A program made the translations under genes and the position numbers. The notes beneath the pieces are model-generated. The model was not told the DNA's origin and did no database searches. It saw only the letters and a list, made by a program, of their open reading frames with translations. From NCBI GenBank assembly GCA_030220185.1, contig JASPKZ010002332.1, positions 1,922,001-1,986,000 of the forward strand: 64,000 nucleotides of DNA, written 5' to 3'. The stretch is from Diploptera punctata. Its lineage: Eukaryota > Arthropoda > Insecta > Blattodea > Blaberidae. Shown here in pieces: positions 44,793 through 55,004 of this stretch; the stretch's first letter is position 1; each line of letters begins with the position of its first letter.

Positions 44793-45455
44793 TTTTCAAA
44801 GAAGCTTTCCAAAATGATTTCCACAATGATAGTAATTGTAAACACACTTTAGCATCATAGGAAATTGTTTCACTTCCTCTCAGTTACATTCCAAGGCTAT
44901 TGGATCCATGGGACTGGACATTCTCTCAATAGGAAGTACTAGTATTGGCATGACAGTCTAAGTACATGTTATATGTCTGACACATTATAGTCCACTTATT
45001 TTCATTAGTCAGACCAAGGTCACTGCTTAGCTGCTGTATTGAATCCAGTGATAAGTTGTAGGGTATAAGGAGTTGAGAGTGTCTTGCTTTGCATCATGCA
45101 ACTCTGCACTGAGTTTTAAGACATGAGAGGGAAGGGGATTGACACTCAAGTATGACTTTGAATCTGACAAATGAAAATACTTGCACTATAATAGTAAATT
45201 ATACAATAATAAGATACCAGAGTCCATAGATTCCTTATATCAAAATACTCAAAACATTTTCCTGGATAATCTCTGAAAGTTTGTCAATAGTGCTTGTTTC
45301 TATTCTGCATATCAATCTGGTTTGAAATTTTATAATATTGCATTCAAAATAAAATTTTACTTTTTTTATTGTAAGTTATAAATATTTCCATTTTTATTAG
45401 GATTACCTTTTAACAGCCAACTGAAGTTACTTTGTTGTGTGTATATATATATGTT
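44793..45455. other. Intergenic, nothing recognised
   Basis: No coding or repeat structure identified. Confidence 0.4.
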
Positions 45456-46034
45456 ATAATTACATTTTTTTGACATTGAGCAATGCAAGCTTAATATGAC
45501 ATGATAAGAAAAATAAATGCCTGGACAGGATTTGGACCCAGACCTCTCGATTTGTAGTCGAGGATGTTATCCATTACACCACCACGCAAATCCAATACAA
45601 ACACTTATTTTTCTTATATATATATATATTCTCCATTATTACAAGATGTAGCGAGAACTTGGTCTTCACTGCTACCTGGTAGCCACTATAACAAGTGAGC
45701 AAATTAAAAAGAATATTTTCTCTTTATAGCAGTGATGCTTTATCAATGTTATAATTCAATTTTTGACATTGAGCAATGCAAGCTTAATATGACATGATAA
45801 GAAAAATAAATGCTTGGATGGGATTTGAATCTGGACCTCTCGATTTGTACTCGAGGATGCTATCCATTACACCACCAGGCAAATCCTACACAGACACTTA
45901 TTTTTCTTATATATATATATTCTCCATTATTACAAGATGTAGCGAGAACTCGGTCTTCACTGTCACCTGGTAGCCACTATAACAAGTAAGCAAATTAAAG
46001 AGAATATTTTTACTTTACAGCAGCGATGCTTTAT

Positions 46035-46035
<1 letters not shown>
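45456..46035 (-). repeat. Tandem pair of tRNA-derived SINE D units (~297 bp)
   Basis: Two units in direct order. GACATTGAGCAATGCAAGCT is at about 45472 and 45766. Each has a minus-strand tRNA-like head (about 45519-45593 and 45817-45891) with TGGTGTAATGGATAACATCC and a regular anticodon arm CTCGA-CTACAAA-TCGAG in the first. Each then has a TA-rich stretch and TACAAGATGTAGCGAGAACT. (TA)n tract follows at 46036-46070. Confidence 0.78.
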
Positions 46036-46070
<35 letters not shown>

Positions 46071-46204
46071 CTTGATTGATCCTCGGTTATCCTGCATTTG
46101 GACATAATGGGAAGTTTCTTAACCAGACTAATTTTGTTATGCTTATTTTCCTACATAGGGTTAGTGCATTGACTGAGGAGACATCTTATAGTAAACTAAG
46201 ATAT

Positions 46205-46300
46205 CAATTATTAATGAGGTGTATATTTTGACCCACCTCATATTTCTAGATGTTTATGCAGACTAGTTTCATCGCGTCTGTGCGAAATGCTTGTGCATTA
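46205..46300. mobile_element. Solo Penelope-like element end (no inverted partner)
   Basis: Has the boundary ACCCACCTCATATTTC. On the minus strand it has GAAACTAGTC, a palindromic stem III with C cleavage base, at 46264-46273. No inverted arm follows. Useful as an unfolded comparison for the palindromic copies. Confidence 0.5.
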
Positions 46301-46374
46301 CAACATATATTTAACTAAGATATTATTCGGATGGATGAAAGTTGATTAAATTTTGCTTAAAGATCTTTTTATTC

Positions 46375-46495
46375 AGACTTGAGGTCCTTTTATGAGCCTG
46401 AAAAATCTTCAGACTCGGGACTTAACGTCCTTCCTGGAGGACTTGTCCCTTGGATTTTCCATTCTAAAAATCCATTGACCCCAGCCATATATTTT
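46375..46495 (-). mobile_element. tRNA-derived SINE E, copy 2 (partial)
   Basis: Reverse complement of 32985-33100: GGGACAAGTCCTCCAGGA and GAGTCTGAAGATTTTTCAGG. The tRNA-like head is missing or degenerate. Confidence 0.62.
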
Positions 46496-46639
46496 AGATA
46501 ACTAATGTTCGCCAAGTGGTCGAAATTCGACCATAAATAACACATCACTTTATTTTATATTAGACATTGTTAGTTTTAAATTGTATTAGACTATAATCAT
46601 AAAAATACAAGGTATATATTTATCTTGGAGTGTAACTGA

Positions 46640-46812
46640 TGATGGGGTGATAGTATTCTAAATAAGCACCCAACATCGTGAAGAATTTGGGTAGCTACAA
46701 TAAGTAGCGGCTCCACATTGAGAAAACCAGCTCTAACGGCTGGTGGACCCGACATGCTGACCAAATGTTGCTTCTTCACTAGCAGGATGATCGCCTACCT
46801 CTGTTATTAACA
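46640..46812 (+). mobile_element. tRNA-derived SINE A, copy 4 (5'-truncated)
   Basis: Carries only the distal body: GAATTTGGGTAGCTACAATA, GCGGCTCCACATTGAGAAAA and GACCCGACATGCTGACC. The tRNA head is gone. Confidence 0.72.
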
Positions 46813-47854
46813 CTTGTACGTTATTACTTTTCCATAGTTTAAATGGGAGCTTTGGCGCTGGATTTTAGTGCCTTGCAGTTAAAAATGGCATGTCTTTTTA
46901 AGACATGGCCTTTGTACATCACATACTTCTCTGTAAGAAATTTAACTCTTGCACCATGGAGATTATCCATAAACACTGCCTTGCAGTTAAAAACAGCAGA
47001 ACTGTTTCCAACAATTTTTACTGATAACACTAAAGCTCGTCAGTAGCTACAAAAAAAAAAATTGGTTGACAGACAGAGGAGAAAATGGTACTTAACTGTT
47101 TTGTCTTAGGATTTATATATATATATATATATATATATCACAGTAAAATAATTAATTTCTGATAAGCATGAATGGAAGAGAAGCAATAGAGAAGTGAGCT
47201 AAAATAGGTTTTTATTCAGTGCTATAGTTGGAAAGATTTTAAGTGGAACTTACTTTCAATGTACAGAGTAATTTATAAAATTAGTATTATATAACCTTTA
47301 TTTTACTTATTTGCTGTAAATATGTATATATATATATATTTATTTATTTATTTATTTATTTAAGTTATAAAATTTTTCTCTTCAAAATATAAGTTATAAC
47401 TTACTTTAATTTTGATAAAAGGAGATGTTGTTTAAATAAAAAAGGGGATAAGTCAGTCATTTTCTATATCAATTTCCTTGAATTTGTCTGTATTATATGG
47501 TTACAGATTTTGTTATAAGATTCTAATCTTCCTGAGGAGCATATATGAATAATTACAGGGTCTAAGACTAATATTACTCCAAATTGTACAATTTTTTAAT
47601 GCGTCTCAAAACTACTCTAGAGTAACAAGTCCCTTTTTTAATCTCAGCATCTTAATTACTGTATCCAGAAAAAATCAATGAAAAATTGAAGGACACCATA
47701 GAAGACTCCACTTTAAGTATGTTTGTAAAACATTTTAACTCCACAATTTTTTATTTACCCACAATATGTTTTGTGAGATCTTTTTCCTATCATTAGCGTA
47801 GGTTGGATCAAGCTGGTGATGGGGATAAGATATCTCACGTACTAGGTAAAAAGG
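46813..47854. other. Intergenic with low-complexity tracts
   Basis: At 46840-47046 open frames exist on both strands (plus: MGALALDFSALQLKMACLF), with CCTTGCAGTTAAAAA repeated twice; not recognisable. (TA)n at about 47116-47141 and (TTTA)n near 47338-47362. Confidence 0.4.
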
Positions 47855-48170
47855 GGGCATGCCGTAGCGTAGTGGTTAAGGCACTGAGCTACAAGCCGGA
47901 GGGTCGAGGGTTCAAGTCCCGTTGGGGGATCAGGATTTTTAAACTGACCCAAACCCTCTGGCGGCACTATGGCCCTGGGGTTGACTCAGCCTCTAACGGA
48001 AATGAGTACCAGACGCTTGTTCTGGGGGTAAAGGCGGCCGTCACGCAGGGCTGACAACTCGGCTGACATAAAGTGCCGATTGTCTAGAAAATGTGGGAGC
48101 CTTAATCTCCTACTACCCCAAGGGCCTCCGGGCCTGTTGTGGGATTACTTTACTTTACTTTACTTTACTA
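47855..48170 (+). mobile_element. tRNA-derived SINE B, copy 2 with (TTTAC)n tail
   Basis: Head CATGCCGTAGCGTAGTGGTT with AAGGC (A-box) and AGGGTTCAAGTCCC (B-box); body as in the copy at 25923; ends in four TTTAC repeats at about 48146-48168. A short simple-repeat tail is typical of SINEs mobilised by RTE-like LINEs. Confidence 0.82.
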
Positions 48171-48239
48171 GGTAAAAAGATAAATGGTGGAGTTAGAGAT
48201 TATTTCTGACATTTAAAATAATAAAAAAATAATTATATT
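48171..48239. other. Spacer
   Basis: Short AT-rich DNA between SINE B and a LINE fragment. Confidence 0.3.
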
Positions 48240-48610
48240 CAGATTCTCAGTCTCCTTAAGCCATCATCATCTTGCTTTCATGTTGTACATTTGTAAAAAA
48301 AAATTCCAAATATTTCTTCCTAGGCAGTTCCAACAATCTTTTACCATAGGATTGGTACTTTAAAATAGCCTTAGGAATCCTGGATTTGGACATATGGTCC
48401 ACTAGTTCTGTTGATACTGATGGGCATAATCTATTATGGGCACTATATTCAATTTCTTAAGGACGTGATCATTTGTTCTGTGATTGCACCTGATGCAGCC
48501 TACTGTTTGGGCCATTAATCTCTTCTCATTAGCTACAATTCTACTTTTATCAGGTTTTTGCAGAGGCCATGCCTTGCTCCCATAACAGAGAACTGTTCTT
48601 GACATAGATG
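48240..48610 (-). pseudogene. LINE C-terminal fragment
   Basis: Minus strand frame MSRTVLCYGSKAWPLQKPDK and IVANEKRLMAQTVGCIRCNH, then LNIVPIIDYAHQYQQN before a stop, continuing ELVDHMSKSRIPKAILKYQS. This matches the region after RT in LINE ORF2 (normally VLLYGSETW, then RMRFLR). It is a different subfamily from the next entry. Confidence 0.72.
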
Positions 48611-48715
48611 CAAGTACATTTTTGGGCCAAATTAGGGTTCATTACATTATTATTTATTATTTAAACACCAACTCAATTGATCATTACATTATTTATTATT
48701 CTTCTATAACTAACT

Positions 48716-49868
48716 AACTCACTGGCTCTATCGAACCTATAGGTTTATGGCCACGCGAATATAAAGCTCTCCATGCATCCCTATCCTGAGCTAATGTTTT
48801 CCAATCATCTCCTGCATAATCTACTTCCCTCAAATCATGGGTAATATTATTCTCCCACCTCATTCTTGGTCTACCAACTGGGTGTTTTCCCTCTGGTTTT
48901 CCTACAAGAAGCTTCTATGCACCTCTTTCATCCCCCATATGTGCCACATGTCCTGTCCATCACAGTCTATGAGACTTAACTGTTCTTATTATATCTGGCT
49001 TCTTATACATATCATGTAGCTCACTATTATGTAATTTTCTCCATTCACCTGTCAATGAAGCTATTAATAAACTTGAATGGCGATAGGACAAGGCAGTGAA
49101 ATGATATTTGAGTAAATTGTTTGTACAATAATTTATATTTTTACGCAGTTTATTATTTCTTATTCTTTATCATCATTATTATCATCCAAATGCTTTGACC
49201 AATTCTGATCTGAACTGGCTTGTACAGTCTCCCTATCTTTTATCTGGTCGTACTCTGATTTTTTGTCCTTGGTGTTCATCTCTTTTTGGCCTAAAAATTT
49301 TCCTAAGAACTTTATTCTCAAATACTCGTAATCTTCTTTCCTCCCTTAAAGTAAGAGTCCATGTTTCGCATCCATATAATACAACTGGGAGAATAACTGT
49401 TTTATATATTTTCAGTTTAACACTTTTTGAAAGGAGTTGGGATGACAAGAGTCCTTGTAATGCATAATAGCACGCATTTCCAGAATTGAGCCTATGTTTA
49501 ATTTCTTTGTGTATCTCATTCCTATTTGTAATTATTGTTCCTAGATACTTGGAATCAGTCACTTTAAAATTTCCTTCATTTGTCATCAGTTGTCCATTTC
49601 CATTATATAGCCCATTTCTATGTGTGAACATATATTTAGTTTTATTGATTTTTCTTCCAGTCCCAATTTCTTAGTGTTACTCAATAGAATGTGTGTGTTG
49701 GCCCTTAGTATCTCCTCGTTATCTTTCAGTAATACTACATCATCAGCATAAACTAACAGCCTATTAATACCATTGAATTGTAGACCTTCTTCGTTCTCCA
49801 AAGATTTGATGGCATACTCTAATACAAAATTGAATAGTAGAGGAGATAGTGCATCTCCTTGCTTTAAC
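48716..49868 (-). pseudogene. LINE reverse transcriptase to 3' end
   Basis: Minus strand order: GDALSPLLFNFVLEYAIKSL, NRLLVYADDVVLLKDNEEIL with the catalytic ADD, GNGQLMTNEGNF, YLGTIITNRNEIHKEIKHRL, VVLYGCETWTLTLREERRLR and VLRKIFRPKRDE. After a damaged stretch come the GRPRMRWENN-like motif and the 3' tail ending TCACTGGCTCTATCG near 48716. A frameshift near 49620 and a deletion near 49200 break it. Relative of the copy at 19590-21700. Confidence 0.82.
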
Positions 49869-50002
49869 TCATTGTGAATTTAAAAAATATCCAAAAACTG
49901 TTATTCCTCTACAGATTTATTAAATTTTGCAGTCTCATTGACATCCAATTCTATCAAAAATGACATTCTGAAGCTGAGATAATTAAATTGGTTTAACTGA
50001 AC
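49869..50002. other. Spacer
   Basis: No feature seen. Confidence 0.3.
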
Positions 50003-50323
50003 TAAACTCCATGGCATGACAGGCCTACCAGCCGGCTGCTGACCTCACATCCACATGAGTTCATCACAAGGTATACGAACATCCAACTTTTGTAGGGGTG
50101 ACATGTGGTCAGCATGTTAAGTCCCCAGCTGTTATAGCTGGTTTTCTCAACCTGAAGCCACTACTTATTGTAACTACCCAAATGCCTCAAGGTGCTAGGT
50201 GGATACCAGTCTCATACTGGCAGAAATTCCATGACAAAATTTCTTCCCCCATGGAGACTCGAACCAGTGCAAGTCCCGTAGCTCTGCGCGAAGGCATCCT
50301 ACCTTAACCATTTGGTTTACTCA
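50003..50323 (-). mobile_element. tRNA-derived SINE A, copy 5
   Basis: Distal CAGCCGGCTGCTGACCTC at the left, GGGGTGACATGTGGTCAGCA in the middle, and a B-box complement ACTCGAACCAGTGC at the right. Head slightly decayed. Confidence 0.8.
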
Positions 50324-50389
50324 TTCTATAATTTTGTACCTATGCAAATTATACTAAGGACATGGTCCTTACCACAAAAAACCATTATT

Positions 50390-50625
50390 TTGGATTTTTC
50401 AGTTTATATTTTTATTGAATATTTTTCTGCTATTAATTTTATATACTGTAATGGTGTCTGAGGTAGTCAATACTACCAAATCATTTGCATATATTAAGGT
50501 ATCAAAATATAAATTCTGGTTTCTGGGTGCTTGCCGATTTAAAATATCTGCTGTTTTCATGTAGATGTTGAATAAAAGGGGTTAAAGAGAACATACTTTT
50601 TTGATGCCTCTTTCCATGTTTACAA
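50390..50625 (-). pseudogene. LINE reverse transcriptase fragment
   Basis: Minus strand: LLFNIYMKTADILNRQAPRN followed by TLIYANDLVVLTTSDTITVY. This is the LLFNIY..YADD active-site block, with the first D changed to N. Extends no further in either direction. Confidence 0.65.
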
Positions 50626-51151
50626 CAAGTCTTCACTTCAAATAGATATTAAACTTTTTTGTATAAATTACAATATTTTGAATAATTTGTTGTGGTATTT
50701 GATCTTTAACATTTTTAATATTTTTTTTTATTTATTTGATCAAAAGTGTTTCCTGAAATAAAATGTTTATCAGTCCATTTGGACAGTGCAATTTCACCAT
50801 TAGTAATATTTTATAGCCTATTGGAGACCATTTTCAATAATGAGTACCTACTTCATATTAACATATTTAATTTTATAGAAAAAGTATGTTAACTAAATCA
50901 GCATTAATTAGTATTTCATTGCCAGTTTTATAATTACACTGGTCAACATGATTTTTGTGTCATGAGTACCAATAGTTGTACTTAATGCAGTTTTTTATCA
51001 TGTTTTCAAATATGTATTCGGAATTTCTCCATTACCCACAGTTTTTTTTATTTCAATTTCAATTAATGGATTTAAATAATTATTTTTTAAATAAACGTTT
51101 GTTCGTCCATTTGTCCATTGTAAAATAAAACAAATAAGCTAACTCAAATGA
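50626..51151. other. Intergenic, nothing recognised
   Basis: AT-rich. Confidence 0.4.
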
Positions 51152-51276
51152 TTTCAGCTATGGAAAAGAGTTATCAAGGAAAATGGAATCCTAATATGCT
51201 GGCCGATTATTGTTGGACCATCAAGAGGGATGCTCCACAGGCAAAATATAGCAGAACATCCTAATTTCTTACTTTC
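51152..51276 (+). pseudogene. Unrecognised coding fragment
   Basis: In one frame the sequence reads MEKSYQGKWNPNMLADYCWT and IKRDAPQAKYSRTS before a stop. Its composition is protein-like and the AT bias of the surroundings is interrupted. I have a weak impression of having seen similar C-termini in repeated insect genes but cannot name the family. Confidence 0.35.
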
Positions 51277-51491
51277 TAGGTGAGTCTGAATGTTCGAATA
51301 TTGTGTAGTTATGAATGTAGAAAATATTAAAGTGTTTGAAATTATAAATTCCTGTCTCTCGGAAACCTTGCATGGTGGAGAAAAACCGATATCATATTTG
51401 AATTCAGGAGAAAAAATACTATCAGAATCATATGTTTTTCTTTCTGAGACAAAAAAAAGTTTATTTTTGTTGCTCAGTGTTATTTATAATT

Positions 51492-51824
51492 TTATTTTCT
51501 AATGGTTATATTAAAGTTTTTAACAACTTTGGTCACAACAATGAAAGAAGCAATTTTTGATGCCTCAAGTGCAGTACATAAAAGACAATGACTAGAGCAC
51601 ATTATTAAATGGCATTTCTCTCTTCTCTGCATCTCACACAAAGTTGGTGGACAGTCAACCACAGATGCTAGGAATATTTCAAGAAATTGCAATGTTGTTT
51701 TCACTTCCTCAGTTGCAGGAGAAAGATAAGAGAAGAATCTAGTTCCTAGTGGCTGAACCATGCGGGTAGCAGGTGGGAGTTCAAACATTGATTTTACAAA
51801 AATATCAGATATTTGAAAGTTCAT
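51492..51824 (-). CDS. Unrecognised 110-codon ORF, possible exon
   Basis: An open frame in AT-rich DNA starts MNFQISDIFVKSMFELPPAT and includes SPATEEVKTTLQFLEIFLAS and LCEMQRREKCHLIMCSSHCL with four Cys residues. The amino-acid composition is normal for a soluble protein and there is no similarity to the mobile-element proteins here. No clear splice acceptor precedes it. It may be an exon, a retrocopy, or chance. Confidence 0.3.
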   Translation of the reverse strand: MNFQISDIFVKSMFELPPATRMVQPLGTRFFSYLSPATEEVKTTLQFLEIFLASVVDCPPTLCEMQRREKCHLIMCSSHCLLCTALEASKIASFIVVTKVVKNFNITIRK

Positions 51825-52496
51825 TGCATGAATTTAAGAAAAGTGATTCGTGTGGGTATGTAAATATCTTTGTTATGCACTAAATTTTAGAAAATTACAA
51901 TCCACCAACTAGCCTATAAGCCCTACTTTTAGTTTATTGGAATTTACATTATCCATGAGTTACCAAGACCTGATTATATATATAATTTTTAATTTTACTT
52001 ATATTAATTGTTATAAATAGTAAATAATTATTTTTGGACACTTATTTCACTTGGAACATTAATTTCATGATTTTAGGGAGAATATTTTTTGTGAGTTCTT
52101 TATTTTGGAAATTTAAAATTCACCAAATTATCCAATGTTTGAAACTGTAGCTTTCATTGTTGGCATGAGTATTATCATTGAGCTTCCCAGATAAGTTAAT
52201 TTTTTTTCAAAAAAATGTTTTGATACGTTAACAGTTTTAAAAATCCACTGGATCTTTTATTAATAAAAAGAAAAAGTTGTTAAGAGGTAACCCTAGTACA
52301 TAAATTTAATAGAGTAATTGATTTTATAGCTGGTTTTTTCAGAACTAGTTTTCTCTTGAGAGTTAGAGTTTTATTAAGTTATCGATTAAAGAATTGACAA
52401 TTAAATGTTCGATACCTCTTAAGTTCTTTCAAAACATTTGGAAAACAAAATTCAATATCATTATTGAATATTTATATATGTTTAACTTTGTAGGAA
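51825..52496. other. Intergenic, nothing recognised
   Basis: AT-rich. Confidence 0.4.
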
Positions 52497-52565
52497 GTAA
52501 CACTATGAGATTTATATTATATTCTTTAAAGACAAAGTATGAGGTGAGGTGATAATATATTTTTT
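52497..52565 (-). mobile_element. Solo Penelope-like element tag
   Basis: GGAAGTAACACTATGAGATT is followed within 30 bp by GTATGAGGTGAGGTGATAAT. Both end motifs of the family are present but there is no inverted arm or core. Confidence 0.55.
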
Positions 52566-52734
52566 AATATATATATTTCATACTATGTCAAATTTGATAT
52601 GTTTACATTATTAAAATGAGTGTGGAAAATGAACTGTTATAGTTCTCAAACACTTTACCACATGCAACTTTTGCCAATATAATGTAGTGTAGGGACTCAT
52701 TTAAAGTATTATTAAGAATATATATATATATATA

Positions 52735-53287
52735 CAGGACTATTCAGAAAGAAGCAACAGACTTCAAACATTTATTCTTTCAAACTACAAAAAATAGAAA
52801 CACAATTCCAATGTTCCTAGAAAGAGAAAAGTTTGAAGTTGCTATCATGGCCGTATTGGTCCTGTTGTTTGTCTTGTTGATAGTTTTTATTAAAATGGTG
52901 ACATAACAGGACGTTGGATTGGAAGAGGAGGACCAGAAGATCAACTTCATTACTGGTGGCCTCCCATGTCATCAGACCTAACCCTGTGTGATTTTTATCT
53001 GTGGGACCGTGATTTTATCCCCCCTATGCCTGACACTCTTGAAAATCTGTGACATTGAATTGTTGAAGCTGTGAATTTGATAACTAGAGACCAGCTGATT
53101 CGTGTGTGGCAAGAAATGAGCCAACATTTTGATATTTGTCATGAAACACATGGCGCTCATATTGAATGCATAAAGTAGTGAAATTTGAACTTTCCTCTTT
53201 CCAGGAACATTGGAATTGTGTTTTTATTTTTTATAGTTTGGAAAAAATAAGTGTTTGAAGTCTGTTCCTTCTTTCTGAATAGCCCTG
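52735..53287 (+). mobile_element. Tc1/mariner-type relic inserted in a (TA)n tract
   Basis: Inverted ends of nearly 40 bp (CAGGACTATTCAGAAAGAAG; GACTTCAAACATTTATTCTT) next to TA. The interior (about 52915-53175, plus strand) still reads RWIGRGGPEDQLHYWWPPMS, DLTLCDFYLWDRDF and RVWQEMSQHFDICHETHGAH, the C-terminal part of a DUF4817-type transposase. The N-terminal half and the first catalytic residues are deleted. (TA)n lies on both sides, so it landed in a microsatellite. Confidence 0.82.
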
Positions 53288-53322
53288 TATGTATATATAT
53301 ATATATATATATATAAACTTTT

Positions 53323-53568
53323 ATAGGAAAAATCACTATGAAGTTTAATTTAAGATTTAAATTAAAAATTCTTTATACCTCACCTGATATTCAGACTTCT
53401 AATTAAACCAGTTTCTAAACCTAGGTGATTTCATCATTCAGTTGAATGACATAACATTGGTCAAGATATTACTGAAGATGAAACCACCAAGGTTTTGAAA
53501 CCGGTATAATTAAAAGGCTGGATATGAGGTGAGGTATAATGAATTTTAATTTAAATCTTATATAATAT
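53323..53568. mobile_element. Palindromic Penelope-like element, copy P12
   Basis: Left tag AATCACTATGAAGTTTAA, arms with AAATTCTTTATACCTCACCT and the inverse ending near 53560. The right arm has an intact hammerhead core (next entry); the left-arm core is partly decayed (GAAACTGGTT on the minus strand). Confidence 0.78.
53472..53506 (+). ncRNA. Hammerhead ribozyme-like core (right arm of P12)
   Basis: CTGAAGA (53472-53478), six-pair stem II GAAACC (53480-53485) with GGTTTT (53491-53496) closing loop ACCAA, GAAA (53497-53500), palindromic stem III ACCGGT (53500-53505), A at the cleavage position. The cleanest stem II in the window. Confidence 0.65.
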
Positions 53569-53970
53569 ATATATGTACACAATCCTGAAGCAGTAATTTC
53601 AGACCTGTCATGTTTTAATAGGTATTGCTTACAATTAAAACCTGTTCATGACTCATTATTATAAATAGAAAACTTTAAATGTATGTAAAATTTCTCACAT
53701 ACTTCATATTGGCAACATTTTCCAGAGGAAAAAAAAAGTGAATGTCATGTGCTGCCAATAGTTAACTTAACATCACAAAAAATTGTTGAAATAATGTTAG
53801 CTATATAAGATCTGCTTAATATTTCAGTTAAAACATATTAATCTATCCTTTTACAAAACCATTGGAAATAATTCATTGTTACGATTGTAGTAAATTACTC
53901 AAATACATCTTTACAAATGTATTTGATATTATACACTAAATGGCGGGCGTAGTGAGCATCTTAATAGTAT

Positions 53971-54166
53971 TAATTATATTATATTATTTTTAGTCTGGAC
54001 ATCTTACCTCAATATTAATGTTGAGTCTGGGAAAGCTGACGATAAAACAGAATTGTTTTGAAACATGTTCAAGAACAAATCAACATTAATATTGAGGTAA
54101 GATGTCCAGACTAAAAATAATATAATTAAAATAACCTCAAAATATAACTTCCTAAAATTAAATATT
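53971..54166. mobile_element. Palindromic Penelope-like element end, copy P13
   Basis: Inverted arms from ATTATTTTTAGTCTGGACAT and ATCTTACCTCAATATTAATG; tag CCTCAAAATATAACTTCC. A perfect 13 bp duplication ATCTTAATAGTAT flanks it (53958-53970 and 54167-54179). The core keeps GAAACATGTT only. Confidence 0.82.
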
Positions 54167-54179
54167 ATCTTAATAGTAT

Positions 54180-54405
54180 ACCTGATAAATAAGGTGAATC
54201 TATTACTTCTTACCTCATAAATATTTGTGTTTCATTTGGCATGTTTCGATATGCTGTCCATATCATCATCTGTCTGGAGAAGATGATGATGGTGTAGAGA
54301 GCATATCGAAACATGTCAAATGAAACACAAATATCTATGAGGTAAGATGTACCAGTTTCACCTTATTTATTAAGAAAAATCTCATAATGTTACTTCCTAT
54401 TGCAA
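54180..54405. mobile_element. Palindromic Penelope-like element, copy P14
   Basis: Starts directly after the P13 duplication. Arms AAATAAGGTGAATCTATTAC and inverse; tag TCTCATAATGTTACTTCC. Right-arm core: GAAA (54308-54311), palindromic stem III ACATGT, C at 54317 (GUC triplet); left-arm core on the minus strand with stem II ATATG/CATAT. The CTGANGA box has diverged (GATGATGA). Confidence 0.72.
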
Positions 54406-55004
54406 TTTATTAATTAGTACACTTGATATTTTATTTACATGTAACTATTCATTTAATTAAAGATAGGAAATTGAATATAGTATAAAATAAAATATAGTAT
54501 GATACAAGTATAGAAGACTTGTACATATTCATTGAAAAATTATGTCCTCATCTGTCAACTCGAGCATAAACATTTTGACTCATACATAAAACATTGTTTT
54601 CCATACTTGTACTGGTATTGTAATATACTATTCCAGAAATCAGCCATAAATCTTACCTTATGTCCAGAGAGTGGAATCTCTTCCACAATGTTGAAGGTTT
54701 ACTTGTATTGGTATAGACTATATGAGAATGTGCGTGAGGAGGTGGGGTGGGATGTATCACATAGGTGCATACCTACTCGGCTATGAAGAGAACTCTGTCA
54801 TGTAGAAAGACAGACACAGTAAGCAACGTTTCATTCAGTAAAGAAGTGGAGTTGTTATAGAGTATGTCAGTAGTTGACATTGTGCATACCTGATTTTATG
54901 TGTAGTGAAATGCCATCCAAAACGAAAATGAATGAGCATGCGACAGGGTAATCTTTGTCTTAAAACATTATCTTGTAAGCAATGCATAACGTAAGTATAT
55001 TTTA
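54406..55004. other. Intergenic, nothing recognised
   Basis: The 84-codon ORF at 54532 is AT-biased and not recognisable. Confidence 0.4.

Noticed and set aside
46839..47046. Facing ORFs of 63 and 67 codons
   Set aside because: Both strands open over the same DNA with a repeated CCTTGCAGTTAAAAA; no similarity and no splice or start context.
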